Below are positions 48,384 through 58,231 of a DNA stretch of 64,000 nucleotides, one piece after another. Position numbers and translations under genes: made by a program. The stretch comes from Batkoa obscura (Eukaryota > Entomophthoromycota > Entomophthoromycetes > Entomophthorales > Batkoaceae): positions 186,001-250,000 of the forward strand of contig JASVEC010000009.1 in assembly GCA_030770535.1 (NCBI GenBank), read 5' to 3'. Position 1 is the first letter of the stretch. Each line of letters opens with the position of its first letter. The notes below the pieces were generated by a model. It was not told the origin of the DNA and ran no database searches. It saw only the letters and a program-made list of their open reading frames with translations.

Positions 48384-50034
48384 ATCTAACCGTTATTAAC
48401 TCTATTCTTACCTTTAAAAATATCATAATCGTTTATTTTTTACCTTTAATAAATTTATTATTTTAATCGTTTCTTTATTTAATATTTAATTATTTTATAT
48501 TAAAATTACTTGGGCATCAGTTTACTCTAAACTCACGTTTTCACCATAGTCTGATTATATAGCAGACTATAAATTTGATCAAATTATAGAAATTATTTTT
48601 GACAACAATATTAAAAAAATTGAATAAAATATGAAACGCTACAATAGAAGTTAAACATTTTCATCAAAATTGAGTTGAAATTATACAATTAATAATTAAA
48701 TGCTTCCTTTTTGTGCTTTTAATGGTCAAATTACTTTAACAGCCTGAATTTTTTGGCTAGTTTTATTATCATTGGTTGAACCTTCATTGTCTTTTATTAT
48801 TATACTTTATTTTGTTTAATTTTGGTCAAAACTATTATCTAAAATATTTTTCATCAGCCTTATCAAATTTAAGTCTTGTATATGGTCTGACTGTCGTGAA
48901 AATGTATAAAAAATAAGAACAGTTATTTGGCAGGATACGCGTGTACAGAAAGCAGTTTTAGATGATATAAAGTATTTTTTAAGATGATCAATTTTATAGC
49001 TTTTATTTATTGTTAACTTATTTTAGAAAATACATGTCCAAGGCAATATCTATTGAAATATTATTTTATAAATGTTCATTATTTTTTTTATTTAGTTTAA
49101 TTTTCAATTCGACTATTATAGAAAAACTCGGATTTTTACAAGATCAATATAAACATTTGTAAATTGGTTATATACTAAATACATATTAGTTTGCTATGTA
49201 AATAGTAATCATAATTGAAACCACTTGGCTTGACCCTTGAATATCTTAATTTAATAAAAAATCATACCATCCACACATTAAGATATTTTATCTCATAGTA
49301 ACAATTTATTTAATCCATTATTTATAAAATTCTTTGATTTTTGATTATAAGTATAAAATTAGATAAACGTTTGACACACTAATCCTAAAACTTAGTATAA
49401 AAACTATATAATAAAAAATAAAATTTCAAAATATCTACACTTTGCTCTTAAACATTAGGAATGGTCACTTTGCTTTGCTAAATATTCGAAAGGATTGCGC
49501 TATTGCATTGAGTTTTATCTGATTATTCAACATTTATCATCTAAAAAACATTTTTAATTTTATGTTTCTAAATGGAGTAAAAAGTTCGTTAATACTTTTA
49601 TCAAAGAGGATGTTTAAAGTAAGCATTATTTTATAGTAGCTCACATTAATAAATTAAAGCGGATACAAAGGAATTAAGATATATTATAATGATCACAAGT
49701 ACCCCTTTGAATCACGCTACTAATTGAAAATGTTTAAAATAGAGGGATTACATCAATAATAATCTAATCTCAAGATCAAGAAAAAAGGATAGATAATTCA
49801 TGATCAATTCATTTTATAAATGAGTTGGATCAAAGGGTTGTTTTATGCTGAATATAAAGGTCATGAAAATAAAACAAAAATAACTGAAAATATTCAATTA
49901 GATATTTACTAATTATATTTGTTTTAGTTTACTTAAAATAATCATACCTTTTACATTAATGTATAATAAACTATATATTATTAAGTTTCCTATTTAACAT
50001 AAAATTAAAATCAAAGTTATCAAATGTAAAAAAA
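48384..50034. other. AT-rich spacer of the right duplication arm
   Basis: No gene, RNA or MITE is recognised. It contains the 3' end of the Tyr-rich gene and the promoter of carboxypeptidase copy 2. Confidence 0.5.
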
Positions 50035-50042
50035 CTATATAA
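50035..50042 (+). promoter_or_regulatory. TATA box of carboxypeptidase copy 2
   Basis: CTATATAA about 45 bp before the ATG at 50085, corresponding in position to the element of copy 1. Confidence 0.5.
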
Positions 50043-50084
50043 CGGATAAAAGTATAAAGAATATTATCGAAAATTGCTTAAAAC

Positions 50085-51320
50085 ATGAGATTTACTTCTA
50101 TCGCTTTTGCTACTTTAACTGTTATTGTTTCAGTTCTCTCTAGCCCATCCATTAAAGCTACTTATACTGATCAAAAAGTTATTCAATTTAAAACTAATGC
50201 AAAAATAAACCCAGTTCTTGATCAAATTGATGTTTGGGCTCAAACTGAAGACTCTGTCAGTGCTCGTGTTACTCCTTCTCAATTAGCTTCATTAAAGAAA
50301 GCTAATGGTGGTTCTTTGGAATACAAGACTTTGATTGAGGATTTACAAAGTCAAATTTATGACTCATTTTCCCAAATTGAATCAAAAACTGCTAGTGCCG
50401 ATTGGTTCTCTAACTACCATACTTATGAAGATATCAAAGCTTGGTATTCTACTTTAGCTTCATCTAATTCAGATGCAGTTAAATTTGTCCCATCCATTGG
50501 TAAAACTAACCAAGGTCGTGACCTTTTCGCTATACATATCACCAACCCAACAAATACTCCAAAGAAGAAGGTATACTTTGAATCTTTAATCCATGCTCGT
50601 GAATGGATTACTGGAGCTACTTTACAATATGTTTTGAACCATTTAATCACTAACCGTCAAAGCGACCCAGCCATCAAATCTTTATTAGATCAAATTGAAA
50701 TTATTGCTGTACCAGTTGTTAATCCAGATGGTTATGCTTATACTTGGAGTGGAGATCGTTTATGGCGTAAAAATCGTCGCTCAGTAAGTGGTGGCGTAGG
50801 TATTGATCTCAATCGTAATTTCCCATATGGATGGGGTGGAGCTGGTGCTTCTACTAGTCCATCTTCAGAAACCTATCGTGGTCCTTCTGCTGCTTCTGAG
50901 TCAGAAACTCAAGCTATTGTTAATTACTTTAAATCTCAAGGTCCTTTCTTAGGAGCTATTGATTTCCACTCTTACTCTCAACTTATTCTCCGTCCTTATG
51001 GAACTACTCAAACTCTTTCTCCTCATGAAGCTCAACACAAGGCTTTAGGAGAAGGTATTAAACAAAAAATTGCCGCTGTTGCAGGTACTTCTTATACAAA
51101 TCAAAGATCTATTGATTTATATGCTTGTTCCGGCACTGCTTCTGATTGGTTTTATGCTGGTAACAATCAAAAGACTTATGGATATACCATTGAATTATCT
51201 CCAGATGCTGATGATCCAAATGGCTTTGTTCTTCCGCCAGAAAATATTATTCGAGTTGCGCAGGATATTACTCCAGCTGTTATTTATTTCTTGGAAACTG
51301 TGTTAACTAATCTACTTTAA
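50085..51320 (+). CDS. Secreted M14 metallocarboxypeptidase (carboxypeptidase A family), copy 2
   Basis: Same length (411 residues) and layout as copy 1. It has a signal peptide (MRFTSIAFATLTVIVSVLS), a propeptide and a catalytic domain with H170, E173 (IHAREW), N243-R244 (DLNRNF), H295 and E370 all present. Residues 25-221 equal those of copy 1, with only scattered synonymous DNA differences. The signal peptide and the C-terminal 190 residues have diverged, for example FPYGWGGAG against FPFRWGGPG, LYACSGTASDW against LYATSGSASDW and DADDPNGF against GANASNGF. Changes close to the mobile Tyr346 loop could alter which C-terminal residue is preferred. It stands 1.7 kb downstream of the Tyr-rich gene. 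Confidence 0.95.
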   Translation: MRFTSIAFATLTVIVSVLSSPSIKATYTDQKVIQFKTNAKINPVLDQIDVWAQTEDSVSARVTPSQLASLKKANGGSLEYKTLIEDLQSQIYDSFSQIESKTASADWFSNYHTYEDIKAWYSTLASSNSDAVKFVPSIGKTNQGRDLFAIHITNPTNTPKKKVYFESLIHAREWITGATLQYVLNHLITNRQSDPAIKSLLDQIEIIAVPVVNPDGYAYTWSGDRLWRKNRRSVSGGVGIDLNRNFPYGWGGAGASTSPSSETYRGPSAASESETQAIVNYFKSQGPFLGAIDFHSYSQLILRPYGTTQTLSPHEAQHKALGEGIKQKIAAVAGTSYTNQRSIDLYACSGTASDWFYAGNNQKTYGYTIELSPDADDPNGFVLPPENIIRVAQDITPAVIYFLETVLTNLL

Positions 51321-51522
51321 ATTTTTATTCAATCTAAATAAAAATAATTAAATTATAATTATGTTTGAAATTCAGCCTTGTTTATTAGATTTTTATTATG
51401 AAAGGATAGCTATTTCATATATTCGTAATTAAGTTAATTTAAACGTTTATACTATTTTTAAAATATGGTTTATTTGTTTTATTAAATTAATAAGAGAGAT
51501 GAAATAAACATTTATATTGTAC

Positions 51523-52112
51523 TGTGAAATATCGCTTCATTAGCTCTAGGATTGATTATAATGGAGGTGTTTTTTTTGGTTTCATTATTTTTTCCATTTT
51601 TTAAGCACTATTTGAGCTGTGAAATATTGCTTTATTTAACTCTCGGATTAATTATAATATAATAATCATTGAACTTGTTTACAAAACTAGTTGTAGTCTT
51701 GTAATCAATTTAACCGTGAACCATGTGGTATAACCAATCCAGAGTTCCTTGTTTTGATTTGTTGTGAGGATTTCTAACTTCATACTGCAAAGAATGATAT
51801 CCTCTCATTTTGATATCCGTGCTTGTTGGAGTATAAAAGAGATTCTTGAACATGATAGCTCGAGGCTTTTTAACTGAATTACTCTCTGATATCGTACTAT
51901 TAATAAAGCCACTAAGTCTTTCTGACAACATCTTATGTAGATTTTACAGTAGTATTGTCTATTCTATTTGTTTTACATAGTTCGTAACTTATTACGTATT
52001 ATTCTTATTCATTTAAGTCTATCTTAGTTACATACTAAGACCGTTCGACTCAAGGCAAGTTAATTAAGCAAGAGTAGCTTTTAACTCCGACCACTGAGTA
52101 TCAACTTTCACA
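51523..52112 (-). mobile_element. LTR-like fossil, copy 3, with a partial MITE near one end
   Basis: On the plus strand it begins TGTGAAAT and ends CTTTCACA, flanked by GTAC on both sides (apparent 4-bp target duplication). Its outer end occurs twice: a first short fragment (51523-51560), then a MITE piece (51560-51616), then the complete copy from 51618. It reads in the opposite direction to copies 1 and 2. No internal coding part remains. Confidence 0.6.
51560..51616 (+). mobile_element. MITE family 1, copy J (left half only)
   Basis: TATAATGGAGGTGT followed by CCATTTTTTAAGCACTATTT, breaking off in the central core where the LTR-like sequence resumes. The right half is missing. Confidence 0.8.
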
Positions 52113-52843
52113 GTACATTAAAATTGAAAGAAAGTACAAAAAAATATAATTCAAATCATCCATAAATTTAAAAACATTGTATAACTTTATAAAATAGTTA
52201 ATATTACTGCCCTCACTTCCTTAACTGTCATTTCTGGGGACTATAAAAAAAACTCTTTTATTTTCTTTAACCACTTTTTCTATGCTATATACTAGTAATT
52301 ACCATTTTTTATCATTTATGATTATTTTTTTAATAAAACTCTTTAAAAGGTAAGCTTCAGTATTTTGTCAATAATACAAAGGGCAATTAAGACAAGTAAA
52401 AAGCCCTTAGATAGACAACTTTAAGAGAATATCCACCAAATGGCTTATAGATTATTTAACAGAGGAATAATATTCAAAGCTTTTTTAAGTGATTTAAATT
52501 TAAGTGTTCCAGTAAATCTAACAGCCCTCTTTAGTTAAATTAATATTTGATTCAGTAAAAGCAGGGAATATTTGGGACACTCTGAGATAGGAATACAATC
52601 ATAGTGAGGCATTTATAAATTGATAAAACTAGGCAGAAACTCTAAAAGCTTGAATAATATCCAAAAGGTATGAGAAATAAAGGACTGATCAATTAAAGGT
52701 ATAAGAGATTGATTTGAAAGAAAACAAAATGTTAAAAATTAAAGTTGGCTCATTTTTAAATTATTACAAAACTTTTATCAAAATTTATGGCAAATTACTG
52801 GGCTTAAAAAGCTGCAAAGTTTCAAGTTCATTAAAAGGAATGG

Positions 52844-52947
52844 TATGGGGATGTTTTTTGGCTTCATCACTTTTTCCATTTTTTAAGCGCTATTTGAGCG
52901 AAAAGATTGTTAGTAAAATCCTTAAACAAAAAAATACATCCCCGTAT
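52844..52947 (+). mobile_element. MITE family 1, copy K
   Basis: TATGGGGATGT at the left and ATACATCCCCGTAT at the right, with the TAAGCGCTATTTGAGCGA core. Well preserved. The ORF spanning it at 52714-52959 is by-product. Confidence 0.9.
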
Positions 52948-53603
52948 CTAAAATGGTAAAATAAAAAAATATTATTAAATAAAATAAATAACTATATATT
53001 AAGTAAAAATAAATCGTTTAAAGTATCATCAAACAGCTAATATTATATTAATACGGTTTTTATAGGAAAACAAAATTTTAATCACAAAAACAGTAATGAT
53101 CGAATTAGTTTTCTAAAACTTTTAAATTAGCAAATTAGCAAATTTAACACACTATTAGCTAATACTTTATCTTATACTATTGATGTAGTTTCTATCGTTA
53201 AAACAATAATTAACCAAGGATAATAATAATTATATTTTCTGTTTATCTAAAAAACAATATCAAAGAATAGAAGTTATTAAACTTATCTAAATAATAAAAA
53301 GTAAAACTTAGCTTTTAATTTTAAGGCATTGGCTTACTTGAAGAATAAAATTGGATCTTGAGGCTAAAAAATGGATTTTAAAATGGATCAGGTGGTAGCA
53401 CTAAATTTCAAAAAACAATGAAATTGTAAAATTAAAATCAAAATAAGTATTGACAATTCTATTTTGAAGCAAGATTACTATTTAAGTTATCTCCTTTTAT
53501 TGCAACCCATATCACTATAAAAGCGAACTATTTAAAAATGGCATAAAAGTAATAAGTATAAATAGATGTTATAAATTCAAATTTTACTTAACTTTTTTAT
53601 TTA

Positions 53604-55371
53604 ATGAAATACAATTTGATTAATTTGACCTTGTTTTCAGTGATATTATCTGCTGTGTAAGTATTGAATTTACTTTTTATTATTATTAGTTCTAAAATAT
53701 TTCAATAGTACAAGCAAGGTACATTATGCTAAATTACATAACAATCAAGATGTAAACAAAGGATGTACTATAATAAGTGAATCGGACGATGTAATATTTA
53801 AGGGTTTAAATGGTTCAGATGAAAATGCTACTCAAGTTTTTACAAAACCTGCCGTTTCAACGCCATATAATGATGTTAACTTAAGTGATAAATCCACAAT
53901 TGTAGAAGTATTTGGAAATAGTAAAAAAGGAGTGGATGCTTATATTAACACCATATGTAAAGCTACAAATATAGTAAAAGGCCCATCTAATTCTCGTATT
54001 ACATTACCTAATAATCCAGAAGTACGTAAAATCATTGATGGTGGCAACGCTAAAAATCGAATCGATGTTGTATTCATGGGCGATGGTTATACAGCTCAAC
54101 AAAAAGATTTATTCTTTAGTGATATTCAACGTCTTACAAAAGATATGTTTGAAGGTGTTACTTTTAAATCCTGGTTGCCATTATTTAATATTTGGGCTAT
54201 TCACGTAGATAGTAAAGAATCAGGTATTGGATATGATGGCCCTAAAGATACTGCCTTCCAACTTACTCGTGATGCTGGTCAACTTCGTGGTATATTTCCA
54301 TTAAAGCCAGAATATGCTCGAGAAGTTTGTAAATTAACTGGCGATTATGCTTGTGATTATCCAAGTATTATTGGTAATGATGATTTTTATGGTGGTCTTG
54401 GTGGTGAATTTGTTATTTCTACTAAATCAGCTAGAACTGGTACGGTTGTATTGAGACATGAAATGGGACATAATTTTGTGGATGTTGGTGAAGAATATGA
54501 TAATGGTCAAGTTTATGATGGTGTTAATGCAGCACAAGAGCTTCAGAATGTTGGTTGGAAACATTGGATTAATGGACCAGTTCGTGAAGAAAAAGCAATT
54601 TATCGTTTATTAGCTTATCCATGGAAAGATTTAAGTAAAGGCTCCATTTCTCTCAACTTTACTTCAGATGGAAAATATTCTCGCTGGTATATGCTAGCTT
54701 CTGTTACTGCCGCTGCAGAAGAAGATTGCTTAGAGTTTACTTTAGATGGAAAAGTACTTCCATGGAAAACGCGTGGATCCGACGATCGTGAATTTTATGA
54801 ATGGAAAGATAATCGTGGTTTTTCAGCTGGAAATCATACAATTACCATAAGAAGTAAAACTAATTCTACAAACAAAAGTATACCTCGTATGATTGCTAAT
54901 ATTGTCCTTCATGAATTTGGTACTGAAAGAGAATTTAAAATATCTAATGATAACTATTCTGCTTATCCAACATGGGATATTAATCGTAAAAAGACCTATC
55001 GCCCTACCAATGCTAAGTGCCTTATGAGAAATATGACCAGTTCTTCATTCTGTAATGTTTGTAAAGAAGGCATGTGGTTGCAATTTCTTAAACGTATCTC
55101 TCTTATTGATTCTTTAGAATATACTAATAAGAGAATTTACTTATCAACCCTTAAACTTGGTGAACTACGTGATTATTCCTCTAGAATACCTGGTGAAAGC
55201 CTCAATATTTCATGGTATTATAATAACAAATACCAGTTTTTATATCACAATCAGTATACCATTCCTAACCCTAGAAAAGGTAACTGGACCGTTAAGGTAG
55301 AGTTTAAAACTAAGGAAATTAGAAAAGACCCTGAAAATCATACTGTTGATTTTGCTACGATTATTGTTTAA
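53604..55371 (+). CDS. Secreted M64-family metallopeptidase (IgA-peptidase M64 type)
   Basis: Two exons, 53604-53656 and 53709-55371, joined in phase, give 571 residues. The first exon supplies the signal peptide (MKYNLINLTLFSVILSAV); the frame without it would start at a non-ATG codon. The M64 hallmarks are IDVVFMGDGYTAQQKDLF (about residues 136-153), then GGLGGEFVISTKSARTG and the zinc site RHEMGH (H268, E269, H272) followed by NFVDVGEEYDNG, whose EEY probably supplies the third ligand. The C-terminal half contains a beta-rich region and a CLMRNM/FCNVC segment typical of fungal members. M64 enzymes were named for a bacterial IgA protease; in fungi they are secreted proteases of unknown substrate. 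It forms part of the secreted-protease island. Confidence 0.93.
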
Positions 55372-55573
55372 TTTTTCGCTTATTAAATAATTTTAAAATT
55401 TTATTTTTATTAAAAAATATTATAATAATTTGTTTAAAATTTGATATTATATTTTTATATAAAAAGCATTCAAGCATATAAAATTTGAGTTAAAGGTATA
55501 AAAAACAATCTTAGTATTTAACCTTATAATTCTTATATTAAATATGACTACTACTTATTTTACATTTTTAATA

Positions 55574-56695
55574 CTCCCTCTGTCTGGAAAAGCGTCTAGC
55601 TGAGAATTGCATGAATTTTAACAAAAAAATCCCAACTAAATTTGTTATTTTTGGAAATTTTACTAACAAATTTTAGGCTTCAAATTTAAAAATTTGGCCA
55701 AATAAAATAAAAATTCAAGTGTATTATTCTATTTAAAAAAATAAATTAACAAAACTTTATATACTTATATCTCAATGAATAATCACTTTTGAAGTTTGTT
55801 TTTTTCCATTAAAAAGCTTTTAATCTAAGCTACATATTGATCAAAAAAAGTGGATCTTTTTACTTTAATTTATAAAAATTTTAAGCTTTCCAAAGTTAAG
55901 ATTTTTTTAAAATAAAAAGGCAATTTGAGGATGTTTTTTTTGGTTTCATTATTTTTTCGATTTTTTGAGCGCTATTTGAGTGGAAGAATTGTTAGTAAAA
56001 TTCTTAAACAAAAAAATACATCCCCATTTAAGGAAAGCAAGGTATAACTCATTCAAATAAATTTTACTTAGTTTTAAAAAAAAGCTTATTCCTAGAATAT
56101 ACAAAATAACCTCTTTTTTTATTAATATTGAACTATGGGATTTTGAATTGTTATTGGTCTAATAAAGTAAGGTAAAAATGATATAAGTATAAAGTCTCTT
56201 TATAGTGGCTAAGTCTAATAAAGATTTTTTTCTGTTGATGTTATTTTTATATTAATATAATTTAAATAAGTACATTTGACTAGTTTTTTATCATTTATAA
56301 TATTTTTATAAAGTTTTATTAATGGTTTAAATTAAAACTTCAAATTTTCTTATTATTTCATTGATTGAGCTTTAAAGTGTTTTATTAACTATGATAAGGT
56401 CTAAAAAAAGCTTATAAATAATATTATATTAACTATTTACATTGTTTAGGAAGTTTATAATCGAATCGGTAAACATTTGCCAAGTAGTCTGGAAGTAAAT
56501 AGGAAAAGCCTAACTTTACCTAAACCTTAAACGCTTATGACTCCATCAATATTTACACTAGAAATTTTATATTAGTATTGTTGCGAAGTTCCTAATGTAA
56601 ACCACAATCTTTTTTTAAGAATATTTTTTTCATTAACTTTTGATAGAAATATAAAGCTTTTCCTAAACCAGATTCTCTTTTCTGGACAGAGGGAA
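55574..56695. mobile_element. Non-autonomous Tc1/mariner-like element, TA target duplication, with nested MITE
   Basis: The left end CTCCCTCTGTCTGGAAAAG and the inverted right end CTTTTCTGGACAGAGGGAA form an approximately 19-bp inverted repeat with two mismatches, flanked by TA on both sides. CTCCCTC-type ends with TA duplication are typical of Stowaway and Tc1/mariner elements. The 1122-bp interior has no transposase frame and contains MITE copy L. Confidence 0.85.
55924..56029 (+). mobile_element. MITE family 1, copy L
   Basis: TTTGAGGATGT at the left and ATACATCCCCATTTA at the right, with a TGAGCGCTATTTGAGTGG core. It lies inside the mariner-like element, so it inserted later. Confidence 0.85.
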
Positions 56696-57640
56696 TATAA
56701 TAAATTCTCCAAGACATTTTTAGAATAAATTAACAAAAAAACCTTTTATAAATAAATAGGAAATTACCAGATCGATTGAAAAAACTATATAGTATTGTGT
56801 TTAAATAAAACCTACTTATATATACTATGTTAAATTGATAAACACATTGGTTTATTTGAATATTTAATTTGATTAATTGTTTACTTTTACAACTGTTTAA
56901 GGTCAAATAAGTACTAAATAGCAATAATTTTTATTATTGTACTACTTAAAGCTTGAGGCTTAAATTTTTTTTAAACGAATAGTTAACCAGAGTTCATTTA
57001 GGTATAGTTGTAAGTTATCAAAAATTTAAAAATATAATAATTGTTTAATATTGTCTTTTGTAATAGATTAATAGCCTTATTATCAAAAACACCAAACAAT
57101 ATATATAAATATGATGTATTGTTATTATTATAATTTTTGTGTTTATAAACAATAATTACACCTATAAGTTATTTAAATCTTTTGTTCAAGGGGTAACGCT
57201 TATATAATAAAGCTACCTAAATGTTAATTAAAATTATTATTGAATATATTGGAGCCTGAGTAATATAATTAATTGATTAAAAAGTGTATTACTTACATAT
57301 TTAATTAATTAAATCCTATTTTTACATAAAAGATCACGACTATTTATAAAAATAAATATTAATGTTTAATTTTTTTAATTTCATTATTCTGTTCAAGAAA
57401 TACCTGACTCAAAGATAATAATCAAGTTAGAGTTAACCAAAAAAAAGTTAAAAGATAAATAAAGTTAATGTAAAATATATTTTGATTAAAGATTAATATT
57501 GCAAAGCATGCTGAAGGGATTGGAATGTTAAAAAAGTTCATAATAAACTCATTGCTTACCAATTTTTTATCCCCAGTTATACTTAATAGCAATTCAAATA
57601 ACTTGTATTATCAATATTAATATAAAATACGAAATAATAT

Positions 57641-58231
57641 TCAAGGGTTGAAATTCTTAGTTTTATTGAGCACTGGAATTTAATATAGGTGCGAAAAATA
57701 GGTTCATTCTCAAAATGAATCAAAAAAAATAAACGATAAAATAAGTAAATAAAATCAATAAAGGTATCCAGAAGTACTTGGTAACATACCAACAAATGGG
57801 AAGGAACCCCATAATAAAAAGTTGATTGAGCTTAACATAGGTAAAGCGTAAGGGAGGGGGTGAAAAGGGGTATTATTAATTGGTGAACTAAATATTAAAG
57901 TTCCGAAGGTTGACAAAAACCAAAGCATAGATAAAAGAAGTGCGGAAATCTCCATTATACCAGGGAAAGAAAGGATTCTAAAGATTTCAAAGCTATATCT
58001 TTTATTGAATTCATTGAACTCCAACAATAATAAAGAATACACCAATGAAATGATTGATAAAACAGACAAACACGATAGTTCTTGACCTTTAATATACATA
58101 AGGCTTTCATTAATTATCACCAGGAAACTAATTAAAGCCAGCGAAGAGCTATAGCCAGTAGAGTAAATGTATTGACGTAAGTTACTCTTTCTTAAGCTAG
58201 ATTCATGAATATTGTAAAGGTCAAAAGTCAT
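57641..58231 (-). CDS. Small four-helix membrane protein (MARVEL-like topology)
   Basis: The first exon, 58231-57790, encodes 147 residues with four hydrophobic segments: about 27-48 (SSLALISFLVIINESLMYI), 54-75 (CLSVLSIISLVYSLLLLEF), 85-115 (PGIMEISALLLSMLWFLSTF) and 128-146 (LPMLSSINFLLWGSFPF). A GTATGT donor and a CAG acceptor would join a second exon at 57672-57641 and give 157 residues ending VLNKTKNFNP. If unspliced, the frame stops at 57755 with 158 residues. Short loops, cytoplasmic N terminus and four helices resemble fungal MARVEL proteins of the plasma membrane or eisosomes, but no decisive motif is seen. The 117-bp intron is longer than most here, so the 3' end is uncertain. Confidence 0.65.

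Larger units (their letters stand above)
51321..53603. other. Spacer with LTR-like fossil and two MITE copies
   Basis: Holds the LTR-like copy 3, the partial MITE J and the full MITE K. The stretch 52113-52843 is AT-rich without a gene that I recognise. Confidence 0.55.
55372..57640. other. AT-rich spacer with a Tc1/mariner-like remnant
   Basis: The 55574-56695 element with its nested MITE fills half of this spacer. The rest is AT-rich without a recognised gene. Confidence 0.55.
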
